DNA from: Magnetospirillum sp. ME-1
Lineage (GTDB): Bacteria; Pseudomonadota; Alphaproteobacteria; Rhodospirillales; Magnetospirillaceae
Direction: 5' to 3'
Length of the DNA: 64,000 nucleotides
Assembly: GCF_002105535.1 (NCBI RefSeq)
Contig: NZ_CP015848.1
Coordinates: forward strand, 62,001-126,000
Part shown: positions 51,967-60,072 of the stretch, piece by piece
How the letters are laid out: each line of letters begins with the position of its first letter
How positions within the stretch are numbered: position 1 is the stretch's first letter
Notes under the pieces: model-generated
What the model saw: only the letters and a program-made list of their open reading frames with translations
What the model was told of the DNA's origin: nothing
Database searches by the model: none
Position numbers and translations under genes: made by a program

Positions 51967-52736
51967 CACACCTGCTCCTTGACGGGGGCATATTGCGCCG
52001 GGTTGTCGCTGATGGGGGCACGATCGAAGCGACGCTGGCCGTAGGGCACCTCGAAGCCGTGGCGCTTGTGCAGGATCACGCCCACCGGGCAGACATTGGC
52101 CGCCTTGTCGGTGGCCGCCAGGTTGGTGTCGCCCAGTTTGCCGCTTTCCGAGTTGCAGATCAGGTGCTTGGTATTGCCCCGGCCCGACAGGGCGAAGACG
52201 TTCTTCTTGTCCACCTCGGCGCTGGCGCGCACGCACAACTCGCACAGGATGCAGCGGTTGAAGTCCAGCAGGATGTCGGGGTGGCTGGCGTCCACTTCGC
52301 GCTTGGAGAAGTATTGCGGGAAGTGGGGGTCCATGACGCCGAGATCATAGGCCAGGCCCTGCAGCATGCACTTGCCGCTCTTCTCGCAGCTGGGGCAGTA
52401 ATGGTTGCCCTCGACCAGCAGCATCTGCACCAGGGTGCGGCGCAGGTCGAGGATTTCCGGCACCTCGCTTTCCACGTGCTGGCCCGCCTGGGCCGGCGTG
52501 GTGCACGACGCGGCGGCGCGGCCGGGAATCTTCACCGTCTGGCCGTCCTCGGTGGTGACGGTGCGCGAATCGATGCGCACCGTGCACAGCTTGCACGAGC
52601 CGTGGGGCTTGAATTCCGGGTGGTAGCACAGATGGGGGATGTATTTGCCCGCCGACAGCGCCGCCTGGATGATGGTCTGGCCTTCCTCGAAGGGGATTTC
52701 CTCTTCATCGAGGAAGAAGGTCTTGGGATCGCTCAT
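51966..52736 (-). CDS. hoxU: Diaphorase-hydrogenase linker subunit (NuoG-like N-terminal part)
   Basis: This 256-residue Fe-S protein carries electrons between HoxY and HoxF. The [2Fe-2S] domain has LCYHPEFKPHGSCKLC and SCTTPAQ. The His/Cys [4Fe-4S] region has HYCPSCEKSGKCMLQ, and the ferredoxin-type region has CILCELCVRA with VCPVGVI. The ATGA overlap with hoxF shows coupling. The protein is homologous to the N-terminus of complex I NuoG. Confidence 0.95.
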   Translation of the reverse strand: MSDPKTFFLDEEEIPFEEGQTIIQAALSAGKYIPHLCYHPEFKPHGSCKLCTVRIDSRTVTTEDGQTVKIPGRAAASCTTPAQAGQHVESEVPEILDLRRTLVQMLLVEGNHYCPSCEKSGKCMLQGLAYDLGVMDPHFPQYFSKREVDASHPDILLDFNRCILCELCVRASAEVDKKNVFALSGRGNTKHLICNSESGKLGDTNLAATDKAANVCPVGVILHKRHGFEVPYGQRRFDRAPISDNPAQYAPVKEQV

Positions 52737-54592
52737 GAGGGGTCTCCCGCCTTGGTGCCGAGTCCGGCCCGCGACTTTCTGTGGGCGATGTGGAAGTGGG
52801 CGCCGGGATCGTCGCGCCCCGTCACCTCGCGCATCTTCGAAAGCGCCTTGTCGAGATCGAAAGCCGGCTCGAAGTCGCGGACGTTGAGCCGCAACTCGTA
52901 GGAGGGCCGGAACTTCTGCAGCGTGTCGGCGGCGCAATTGCCCGCCGTCTGGCCCAGGCCGCAATGGCTGGCGGTCTTCAGGGTGCGGATCACCCGCCAG
53001 ATGTCGTTGATGTCGTACTCGCCGCCATGGCCCTCGTCGATCTTGTCCATGGCGTTGGCCAGCAACGTGGTGCCCACCCGGCAGGGCGTGCAGAAGCCGC
53101 AGCTTTCATGCTTGAAGAAGTGGGCGAAGTTGCGCGCCACCTGGAACATGTCGCGGGTGTTGTCGAACACCATGAACGAGCCGCCGGTGGGAATGTCCTC
53201 GAAGGCGATGCGGCGGCCGAACTCGTTGGGCGCGACGGTGAGGCCCGAGGCGCCGGCGATCTGGCAGGCCTGGGTGTCGCGCGCGCCGCAATCGGCAAGG
53301 ATCTGGCTGACCTTGACGCCGTAGGGATACTCGTAGACGCCCGGCCGCTGGCAATCGCCCGAGATGGACAGAATCTTGGTGCCCGATGATTTGGGCGTGC
53401 CGATGGATTTGTACCAGGCCGCCCCCTTGGCGGCGATCAGCGCCGCCGAGGCCAGGGTCTCCACATTGTTGACCGCTGTGGGCTGGCCGAGATACCCCGA
53501 GGTGACCGGGAAGGGCGGACGCTTCCGGGGCACGCCGCGCTTGCCCTCCAGGCTTTCCAGCAAGGCGGTTTCCTCGCCGCAGACATAGGCGCCGGCGCCT
53601 AAGTGAAGCTCGATGTCGAAGTCGAAGCCGGTGCGGCCCAGGATGGATTGCCCCAGCAGCTTGGCGGCGCGCCGCCTCTCCAGGACGGCGTTGAGCGGCT
53701 CGAGCAGATAGCGGTACTCGCCGCGCAGGTAAACGAAGCCCTTCTTCGCCCCGATGACATAGCCCGAGACCGTCATGCCCTCGAACACCATGTCGGCGTA
53801 GGACGACAGCAGCACGCGGTCCTTGAAGGTGCCGGGCTCGCCCTCGTCGGCGTTGCACACCACGTAATGGGCGGGATTGGCCCCGGACCCCACGGCGCTG
53901 CGGCAGAAGTCCCATTTCTGGCCCGTGGAGAAACCGGCGCCGCCCCGGCCCCTAAGGCCGGATTCCTTGACGGCGTCCAGCACCTCCTGCGGGCTTTTGA
54001 GCGCCCGGAGCGCGTCGCCCGGCTGGAAGTCGGCGCCCAGCAGGGCGTCCTTGCGCTGAATGTTGTCCTCCACCTTGAAGAACTCGGCCGGCCATTCGGC
54101 CAGCGGCGTCTTGTGGCGGATCAGTTCGACAATCTGGTCCACCCGCTCCGCCGTCATGCGGGTGACGGGGCGGTAGTTGACCAGCAGCGCCGGCCCCTGG
54201 TCGCCAAGACCGGTGCACGATGTGGTGTCGACGCTGACCAGGCCGTCCTCGGACACCTTTCCGGGTTTCAGCCACAGCTTCTTGCACATGCGGGCCATCA
54301 AATCGGCATTGCCGGCCATGCGGTCGGTGATGTTGTCGCTCCACAGCACGCGATAGCGGCCCAGGGGCTCGGTGTGGAAGAAGTGGTAGAAGCCCGCCAC
54401 GCCTTCGACCCGGGCGCGGGGCAATCCGGTGCCCTCGGCCACCCGGGTCAGGGTGTCGGGCGACAGCCATTCGGCCTCTTCCTGGATTTCACGCAGAATC
54501 TGCATCAGCCGGGTCCCGTCCGACCCGTGGCGGGCAAGCACCGCCGCCACCACGGCGCCGCTGCCGGAACCGCTGGAATTGCCATTGGGCAT
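52733..54592 (-). CDS. hoxF: NAD+-reducing diaphorase subunit of the hydrogenase (NuoE-NuoF-like)
   Basis: This 619-residue subunit exchanges electrons with NAD+/NADH. The N-terminal NuoE-like domain (about 20-165) keeps only one of the four usual [2Fe-2S] cysteines (SCTGLGDQG). The NuoF part has the flavin/NAD loop GLRGRGGAGFSTGQKW, VCNADEGEPGTFKDR, GAGAYVCGEETAL and the [4Fe-4S] motif SCGFCTPCRVGT...CGLGQ. The ATG at 54592 sits after GGAGAGG. It is the first gene of the hox transcript; 245 bp separate it from the divergent GNAT gene. Confidence 0.95.
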   Translation of the reverse strand: MPNGNSSGSGSGAVVAAVLARHGSDGTRLMQILREIQEEAEWLSPDTLTRVAEGTGLPRARVEGVAGFYHFFHTEPLGRYRVLWSDNITDRMAGNADLMARMCKKLWLKPGKVSEDGLVSVDTTSCTGLGDQGPALLVNYRPVTRMTAERVDQIVELIRHKTPLAEWPAEFFKVEDNIQRKDALLGADFQPGDALRALKSPQEVLDAVKESGLRGRGGAGFSTGQKWDFCRSAVGSGANPAHYVVCNADEGEPGTFKDRVLLSSYADMVFEGMTVSGYVIGAKKGFVYLRGEYRYLLEPLNAVLERRRAAKLLGQSILGRTGFDFDIELHLGAGAYVCGEETALLESLEGKRGVPRKRPPFPVTSGYLGQPTAVNNVETLASAALIAAKGAAWYKSIGTPKSSGTKILSISGDCQRPGVYEYPYGVKVSQILADCGARDTQACQIAGASGLTVAPNEFGRRIAFEDIPTGGSFMVFDNTRDMFQVARNFAHFFKHESCGFCTPCRVGTTLLANAMDKIDEGHGGEYDINDIWRVIRTLKTASHCGLGQTAGNCAADTLQKFRPSYELRLNVRDFEPAFDLDKALSKMREVTGRDDPGAHFHIAHRKSRAGLGTKAGDPS

Positions 54593-54837
54593 TCGACCTC
54601 TCCCCACCTTACGCGCGGCCTCGGGCCACGGCCTTGGACGATGGCGCGCCCCCTGTTGACCGGGGCTGAGGAAAAAGCCTACACCCGGCAAGGTCATCCG
54701 CCAACCCGCCCCGTGCATCCGGCGGGCATGGCAGCGACGATCCTTTTGCGTGGCGGCAAAGGCACATGCCAGAAACGTCATTGTAATCATCGGCATCGTG
54801 CAGTAGAACGGTATGACCAGTACTGGAGACGGTCTTG

Positions 54838-55341
54838 ATGGCAAATCCACAGGTGAAGCAATCAGAAAGAAAATGTACCGTCCGCCTCGCCAAGGCGACG
54901 GACATACCGCAAGTGATTGCTATCGACACCGAGAATACTGGTTTGTCGAAGGCCGAGTATTGGGAAGACTTGTTCGAGCGTTACAATAATCGCTCGATTG
55001 ATACGGATGACGATACCCAGCCTAAATCCGTAAAACGGTACCGATTTTTCTTGGTCGCCTGCGACGGGGATAAGGTTCTTGGATTCATCATCGGCGAAGT
55101 GCGCGCCTGGGAATTCGGTTCGCCTCCCTGCGGCTGGATTTTCGCGGTGGGCGTACGCAACAATATTCGCCAGGGCGGCGTCGGCCACGTGCTGCTGGAA
55201 GCGCTGAACGACCGCTTCCGCAAGGCGGGGGTCAACAAGGTGCGCACCATGCTGGCCCGCGACGACACCCTGATCATGAGCTTCTTCCGCAGCCAGGGCA
55301 TGATGGCCGGCCCCTTCATCCAGTTCGAGAAGGATCTTTGA
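54838..55341 (+). CDS. GNAT-family N-acetyltransferase
   Basis: This 167-residue acetyl-CoA-dependent acetyltransferase is similar in form to RimI. CoA-binding motif A is WIFAVGVRNNIRQGGVGHVLLEALNDRF, given by its core VRNNIRQGGVGHVLL. The following ARDDTLIMSFFRSQGM matches the C-terminal B motif. The first half of the gene is clearly AT-richer than its neighbours and than its own second half, suggesting a mosaic origin. It overlaps the Rrf2 gene by one base. Substrate unknown. Confidence 0.87.
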   Translation: MANPQVKQSERKCTVRLAKATDIPQVIAIDTENTGLSKAEYWEDLFERYNNRSIDTDDDTQPKSVKRYRFFLVACDGDKVLGFIIGEVRAWEFGSPPCGWIFAVGVRNNIRQGGVGHVLLEALNDRFRKAGVNKVRTMLARDDTLIMSFFRSQGMMAGPFIQFEKDL

Positions 55342-55751
55342 TGAAGCTCCAGAAAGCCACGCGCTGCGCCCTGTTCGCCATCCTGGAGCTGGCTTCGGGC
55401 CAGGACCGCCAGCTTTCCGCCAACGAGATCGCCGAGAAGTACGGCATCTCCACCAACCACCTGGCCAAGGTGCTGCGCTCGCTGGGCCGGGTCGGGCTGG
55501 TCGAGGCGGTTCGCGGCGCCGGCGGCGGCTACCGCTTTTCCGGCAACCGGCGGCGTACCACCCTTCTGGACATCATCCAGCTGTTCGAGACCATCGACCC
55601 CATCCGCAACGGCGAGCGGGAAGACGGCGACGACACCGCCGAGGGCAAGGGATTGTGCCAGGTGCTGATGGAAATCGAGGACACGGCGCGCGCCACCTTC
55701 GCCTCCATCACGCTCGACACCATGCTGAAGCTGGTGGAAAAGAACCGGTAA
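55341..55751 (+). CDS. Rrf2-family transcriptional regulator lacking the usual Fe-S cysteines
   Basis: This 136-residue winged-helix regulator has the family N-terminus MKLQKATRCALFAILELASG. The recognition region is EIAEKYGISTNHLAKVLRSLGRVGLVEAVRGAGGGY, core ISTNHLAKVLRSLG. Cluster-binding relatives such as IscR and NsrR have three clustered cysteines near position 90-105; here that loop (REDGDDTAEGKGLCQVL) keeps one Cys only. Cluster binding is therefore doubtful, and redox sensing could use a single thiol or another site. Co-translated with the GNAT gene. Confidence 0.9.
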   Translation: MKLQKATRCALFAILELASGQDRQLSANEIAEKYGISTNHLAKVLRSLGRVGLVEAVRGAGGGYRFSGNRRRTTLLDIIQLFETIDPIRNGEREDGDDTAEGKGLCQVLMEIEDTARATFASITLDTMLKLVEKNR

Positions 55752-55793
55752 GGGCTGACGCCGCTTCGCGGGCGGACGATTGCCCGCGCCCAT

Positions 55794-55828
55794 TTGGAGG
55801 CGATGCCTCCAAACCTCTCTTTCTTTTG
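55794..55828 (+). terminator. Rho-independent terminator after the Rrf2 gene
   Basis: TTTGGAGGC, a 3-base loop, then GCCTCCAAA, followed by a pyrimidine tail CCTCTCTTTCTTTT. The perfect 9-bp stem and T-rich tail fit an intrinsic terminator. The remaining bases to 55916 contain a further GGGAGGC-type dyad. Confidence 0.82.
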
Positions 55829-55916
55829 AAAATCAAATCACCTGGAGGGTTCGGGAGGCCGCGCCTCCCGATGGGGGGATCGGGGGCAAATGCCCCCGAA
55901 ATTGCCCCTCCCGGCC

Positions 55917-58271
55917 CTACCGCTTCTGCTTCGCCTTGGCGAAGGCGGCGGCGAAGGCCCCGCCGCCCTCGTCGGACTTGGGTGCCTGCTGCCGCTGGGG
56001 CTGGGACGCCGGGCGGCGCTCCTCGCGGCGGGGTTCGTCCTTCCTGGCCGGGGCGGGCTGGGCGTCCATGCGCATGCTGAGCGCGATGCGTTGGCGCTTC
56101 ATGTCCACCTCCAGCACCTTGACCTTGACCAGATCGCCGGGCTTTACCACCTCGTGCGGGTCCTTCACGAAGCGGTCGGCCAGCACCGAGATGTGGACCA
56201 GACCGTCCTGATGGACGCCGATATCCACGAAGGCGCCGAAATTGGTGACGTTGGTGACCACGCCTTCCAGGATCATGCCGGGCTTGAGGTCATTCAGGGT
56301 CTCGACGCCCTCCTTGAAGGCGGCGGTCTTGAATTCGGGGCGGGGATCGCGGCCGGGCTTTTCCAGTTCCTTGAGGATGTCCTTCACCGTGGGCTCACCG
56401 AAGCGCTCGTCGGTGAAATCCCTGGGGTCCAGCGAACGGATGAAGGCGGCATCGCCGATCAGCGCCTTCACCGGACGGCCCGTGGCGCTTACGATGCGCT
56501 CCACCACCGGATAGGCTTCGGGGTGGACGGCCGAGGCATCCAGGGGATTGACGCCGTTTACCACCCGCAGGAAGCCCGCCGCCTGCTCGAAGGCCTTGGC
56601 GCCCAGACGTTCCACCTGCTTCAAGGCCTCGCGACTGGCGAAGGGGCCGAAGCGGTCGCGGAATTCCACCACGTTACGGGCCACGGTGGGCGAAAGCCCC
56701 GCGACGCGGGCCAGCAGCGGGGCCGAGGCGGTGTTGACCTCGACGCCCACGGCGTTCACGCAATCCTCCACCACCGCATCCAGCGAGCGGCCCAGCTTCA
56801 CCTGGTCCACGTCGTGCTGGTACTGGCCGACGCCGATGGCCTTGGGATCGATCTTGACCAGTTCGGCCAGGGGGTCCTGCAGACGGCGCGCAATGGACAC
56901 CGCGCCGCGCAAGCTGACGTCGAGATCGGGGAATTCCTTGGCCGCCAGTTCGGAGGCCGAATAGACCGAGGCGCCGGCCTCGCTGACCACCAGCTTTTCC
57001 AGCCCCAGCTCGGGGTGGCGCTTCATCAGGTCGATGACCAGCCGGTCGGTTTCGCGCGACGCGGTACCGTTGCCGATGGCGATCAGTTTGATGCCGTGCT
57101 TGCGCGCCAGCTGGCCGAGGACAGCCAGCGAGCCCTGCCAGTCGTTCCTGGGCTGATGGGGATAGATGGTGGCCGTCTCCACCACCTTACCGGTGGAATC
57201 GGTCACCGCCACCTTGACGCCGGTGCGGATGCCGGGATCGAGGCCGATGCAGTTCCTGGCGCCCGCGGGGGCCTGGAGCAGCAGGGCGCGCAGGTTGCGG
57301 GCGAAGACGCGGATGGCTTCCTCCTCCGCCGCCTCGCGCAGGCGGCCCATCAACTCTAACTCCAGATGCAGATGAATCTTGATGCGCCAGGCCCAGCGCA
57401 CCGTTTCGGCCAGCCACTGATCGGCCGGGCGCTTCAGATCGCGGATGGAAAAGCGCCGGGCGATGCGCGCCTCGAACTCGCCGGGGCCTTGAGAAACCTG
57501 GCCTTCCGGCCGGGCGGCCTCGTCAGGCGTCAACAGTTTCAGATTGAGAACATTTTCGTTGCGCCCCCGGAACAGCGCCAAAGCGCGGTGGGACGGAATG
57601 GCCTTGATGGCCTCGCGGTAGTCGAAATAGTCGGAGAACTTGGCCCCCGCCTCCCCCTTGCCCTCGGCCAGGGTGGAGACCAGCACGCCGCCGTCCCACA
57701 GGGCGTCGCGCAGATTGCCCAGCAATTCGGCATCCTCGGCGAAGCGCTCCATCAGGATCTGGCGCGCCCCGTCCAGGGCGGCCTTGACGTCGGCCACGCC
57801 CTTTTCCGCGTCCACATAGGTGGCGGCGGCCGTCTCCGGCACCAGCGTGGGATCGCCCAGCAGCGCGTCGGCCAGGGGTTCCAGCCCCGCCTCGCGGGCG
57901 ATCTGGGCCTTGGTGCGGCGCTTGGGCTTGTAGGGCAGGTACAGGTCTTCCAGGCGGGCCTTGCTGTCGGCCTCCTCGATCTGGCCGCGCAATTCGGGCG
58001 TCAGCTTGTCCTGCTCCTCGATGGAGCGAAGGATGGCGGCGCGGCGGTCTTCCAGTTCGCGCAGATAGCCCAGGCGTTCCTCCAGGGTCCGCAGCTGGGT
58101 GTCGTCCAGGCCGCCGGTGGCCTCCTTGCGGTAACGCGCGATGAACGGCACCGTGGCGCCGCCGTCCAGCATCTCCACCGTGGTGGCCACCTGCGAGGCC
58201 TGCACCCCCAGTTCGCGGGCGATGCGGTTGGTGATGGCGGCCAGGGTGGCGACGGGAAGGGTGCTGGTCAT
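55917..58271 (-). CDS. tex: Tex-family S1 RNA-binding protein
   Basis: This is a 784-residue transcription accessory factor. The N-terminal helical Tex domain has [21 protein letters not shown], core [15 protein letters not shown] YqgF-like nuclease-fold domain is around 330-460 ([16 protein letters not shown]). Helix-hairpin-helix motifs follow ([17 protein letters not shown]). The S1 domain is about 650-725 ([21 protein letters not shown]). The C-terminal tail is Lys/Arg/Pro-rich. Full length for the family, acting on nucleic acid in the cytoplasm. Three short tandem repeats lie just upstream of its start. Confidence 0.95.
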   Translation of the reverse strand: MTSTLPVATLAAITNRIARELGVQASQVATTVEMLDGGATVPFIARYRKEATGGLDDTQLRTLEERLGYLRELEDRRAAILRSIEEQDKLTPELRGQIEEADSKARLEDLYLPYKPKRRTKAQIAREAGLEPLADALLGDPTLVPETAAATYVDAEKGVADVKAALDGARQILMERFAEDAELLGNLRDALWDGGVLVSTLAEGKGEAGAKFSDYFDYREAIKAIPSHRALALFRGRNENVLNLKLLTPDEAARPEGQVSQGPGEFEARIARRFSIRDLKRPADQWLAETVRWAWRIKIHLHLELELMGRLREAAEEEAIRVFARNLRALLLQAPAGARNCIGLDPGIRTGVKVAVTDSTGKVVETATIYPHQPRNDWQGSLAVLGQLARKHGIKLIAIGNGTASRETDRLVIDLMKRHPELGLEKLVVSEAGASVYSASELAAKEFPDLDVSLRGAVSIARRLQDPLAELVKIDPKAIGVGQYQHDVDQVKLGRSLDAVVEDCVNAVGVEVNTASAPLLARVAGLSPTVARNVVEFRDRFGPFASREALKQVERLGAKAFEQAAGFLRVVNGVNPLDASAVHPEAYPVVERIVSATGRPVKALIGDAAFIRSLDPRDFTDERFGEPTVKDILKELEKPGRDPRPEFKTAAFKEGVETLNDLKPGMILEGVVTNVTNFGAFVDIGVHQDGLVHISVLADRFVKDPHEVVKPGDLVKVKVLEVDMKRQRIALSMRMDAQPAPARKDEPRREERRPASQPQRQQAPKSDEGGGAFAAAFAKAKQKR

Positions 58272-58579
58272 GCTCGCTCGCGCTCAGTGATGACAGGAAG
58301 AAGGGGATGACAGGAAGAAGGGGATGACAGGAAGAAGGGAACGACAAGATGGTGGGGTTTAGCCAAAAACACCGCCCATGTCACGGGCCGAGATGGACTC
58401 CATCAATGCACGATCACAACTGGCACAGGCCACTCCATTGGAAGATATAAGTAACGGTTCTTGACGCCGGCGTGAACAAGTGTGAGGAGAAAAAGCAAGT
58501 TGTTCCAACGCTTTGACTCCACCCCATCCCGCCATTATCTCTTGAATATGGCAGCCAGACGTCTTGGGTGGAGGACACC
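58272..58579. promoter_or_regulatory. Divergent gap between tex and hemerythrin, with candidate promoter
   Basis: This is 308 bp without a gene. It holds the tandem repeat next to tex. Closer to hemerythrin there is a likely promoter: TTGACT (58514-58519), a 16-base spacer, then TTATCT (58536-58541), 38 bases before the hemerythrin start. A second TTGACG hexamer near 58463 has no good partner. Confidence 0.4.
58289..58339. repeat. Three tandem copies of a 17-bp unit
   Basis: The unit GATGACAGGAAGAAGGG occurs three times back to back without mismatch, beginning 17 bases upstream of the tex start. It is probably slippage-generated. The purine-rich content on this strand means pyrimidine-rich in tex orientation, so it is not a ribosome-binding run. 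Confidence 0.85.
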
Positions 58580-59008
58580 ATGTTTCTCTGGAACATGTCC
58601 CTGGAAACCGGCATTCCCGACGTGGACCATGGCCGCAAACGCCTGCTGGGCGCCATGGCCGATTTCTTCCAGGGCATGGACGACCCCGCCCTCAACCAGC
58701 ACATCCTCGCGGGCCATACGGGTGCGATCTTCAACGCCATGAAGGCGGCCTTCGCCGCCGAGGACGCCGTCCTCCAGTCTCATGGCACGGAGGGCTGCGA
58801 GCGGCACCAGACCAACCACGCCGCCCTGACGGCGGCCTTTGTCGATCTGTGCCGCAAGCTGATCCCCAAGATCAAAACCCACAAGCAGGCGCAGCAATGC
58901 TGCCTGGAGATCTACCAGATGGTGGACGAAGTCCTGTTCCACCACGTCACCAAGGAAGTGGCGTTCTATCGCGATCTGGCGCGGATACAGGTCAAGAAGG
59001 CGGGGTAG
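58580..59008 (+). CDS. Bacteriohemerythrin-like oxygen-binding protein
   Basis: This 142-residue four-helix protein is predicted to bind O2 at a non-haem di-iron centre. Likely ligands are His in IPDVDHGRKRLL, the His of AGHTGAIF, Glu in FAAEDAVLQSHG, two His in CERHQTNHAAL and His in VLFHHVTKEVAF. The last ligand, normally Asp five residues after that His, appears as Glu in this alignment. GGAGG lies directly before the ATG. Possible roles are O2 delivery or sensing, which suit a microaerobe. It overlaps the opposing PilZ gene by 17 bp. Confidence 0.88.
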   Translation: MFLWNMSLETGIPDVDHGRKRLLGAMADFFQGMDDPALNQHILAGHTGAIFNAMKAAFAAEDAVLQSHGTEGCERHQTNHAALTAAFVDLCRKLIPKIKTHKQAQQCCLEIYQMVDEVLFHHVTKEVAFYRDLARIQVKKAG

Positions 59009-59471
59009 ACGGCTCGTCCTCGGCTTCGACCATCCTGCGGATGGCGGCGGCCATCTCGGCCTCCTGGCGGGCCTCGGCCTCGGCGCGGCTTTCGATATGC
59101 GCCCGCGGCACGGAAACGGCCTCCGGCGTCCTCAACACCTCGAGACGGAAGCGGCCGCCCAGCAATCGCGAAACCTCGTCCAGGGACAGGGGCTGGTGGA
59201 ACCGGCACCCCGCCATATCTCCGCTGGCCCACATCACCGTGGCGGGCATGGCCGCCTCCTCGTCGCGAATGACGATATCGCAGGGAACGGGCAGGATCGC
59301 CGCCATGGCCAGGTCGGGATCGTCGAAGCGCAGCTTGCAGCCGCCCCGCGACGCATCCGCCAGAACCGCCCGGCTTTCCTTGCCGGCAAAGTCGCAAGTG
59401 CACTCCGCGCTGCTGCGCAGGCGGGTGAACTCGCGCCGGTTGCCCTGTTCAGGCTGATCCTCGGAAGACAT
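58992..59471 (-). CDS. PilZ-domain protein (copy 1)
   Basis: This 159-residue c-di-GMP receptor-like protein has the binding motif residues: the RxxxR motif in NRREFTRLR and DASRGG (DxSxxG) about 25 residues later. Residues 5-110 form the PilZ barrel. A helical charged tail (RAEAEARQEAEMAAAIRRMV) follows. It is about 40 percent identical by eye to the gene upstream at 59550 (e.g. VMWASGDMAGCRFHQPLSLD versus IMWASGGLAGCRFYQHLSLD), so the two are tandem duplicates. Output is unknown. Confidence 0.9.
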   Translation of the reverse strand: MSSEDQPEQGNRREFTRLRSSAECTCDFAGKESRAVLADASRGGCKLRFDDPDLAMAAILPVPCDIVIRDEEAAMPATVMWASGDMAGCRFHQPLSLDEVSRLLGGRFRLEVLRTPEAVSVPRAHIESRAEAEARQEAEMAAAIRRMVEAEDEPSTPPS

Positions 59472-59549
59472 GGGCCAAGCCTCGGAAGCGTTTCGCTGCC
59501 GCCCATGTTATGTCACGTCATTGACGATTGACAGCCCGGAACCGGGGTG

Positions 59550-59918
59550 TCACGCGGGAGGAGATGCTTCCGGCGCGGGTTCGGGCTTCACCGGCGGCGC
59601 CAGTTGCAGGCGGAAATGGCCGGTCATCATGCGCACCACGTCATCCAGCGACAGGTGCTGATAGAAGCGGCATCCGGCCAGGCCACCGCTGGCCCACATG
59701 ATGGTCGCATGCATCTTGGAGTACTGGTCGGTGATGATCATGTCGCGCGGCAAGGGCGCGATGGCCGCCATGGCCGCCTCGGCCTGTTCGAAGCGCAGCT
59801 TGAAGCCGCCCCGCGACGCATCCAGCAGGTAGACACGGCTTTCCATGCCATCCAGCACGAAGGTGCATTCGGTGCCGCATTTCTGCCTGGAAAACTGGCG
59901 CTTGTTGTCGGTCGCCAT
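59550..59918 (-). CDS. PilZ-domain protein (copy 2)
   Basis: This protein has 122 residues from ATG 59918 (an ATG at 59954 would add 12 residues; neither has a strong ribosome site). The PilZ motifs RQFSRQK (RxxxR) and DASRGG are intact, so c-di-GMP binding is expected. It ends with a short Pro/Ala-rich tail in place of the helical tail of copy 1. It lies 78 bp upstream of copy 1 on the same strand, and co-transcription is likely. Confidence 0.87.
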   Translation of the reverse strand: MATDNKRQFSRQKCGTECTFVLDGMESRVYLLDASRGGFKLRFEQAEAAMAAIAPLPRDMIITDQYSKMHATIMWASGGLAGCRFYQHLSLDDVVRMMTGHFRLQLAPPVKPEPAPEASPPA

Positions 59919-60007
59919 ACCGTTATCGGGTGTCAACGCGCCTCTCCCCGCCATACCTCATAAACCAATGATAATATGGCCTAGAGGTTAAGAAGTTTCC
60001 ACCCCTG

Positions 60008-60053
60008 CGCAAAGCAAAACCCCCGGCCCCTTCCGCATTGGAAGGGAACCGGG
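60008..60053 (-). terminator. Terminator of the outer-membrane barrel gene
   Basis: Stem CCCGGcCCCTTCC (60022-60034) pairs with GGAAGGGaaCCGGG (60040-60053) with small bulges. In the minus direction it is followed by GGTTTTGCTTTGC. It lies 20 bases after the gene's stop. Confidence 0.78.
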
Positions 60054-60072
60054 AGCCTTGTTGATCCGCGGC

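Noticed and set aside
54721-54780. Possible sigma-54 promoter for hoxF on the minus strand (TGGCATG...TTTGC)
   Set aside because: The GG to GC distance is 11 bases instead of the invariant 10, and the -12 element is weak.
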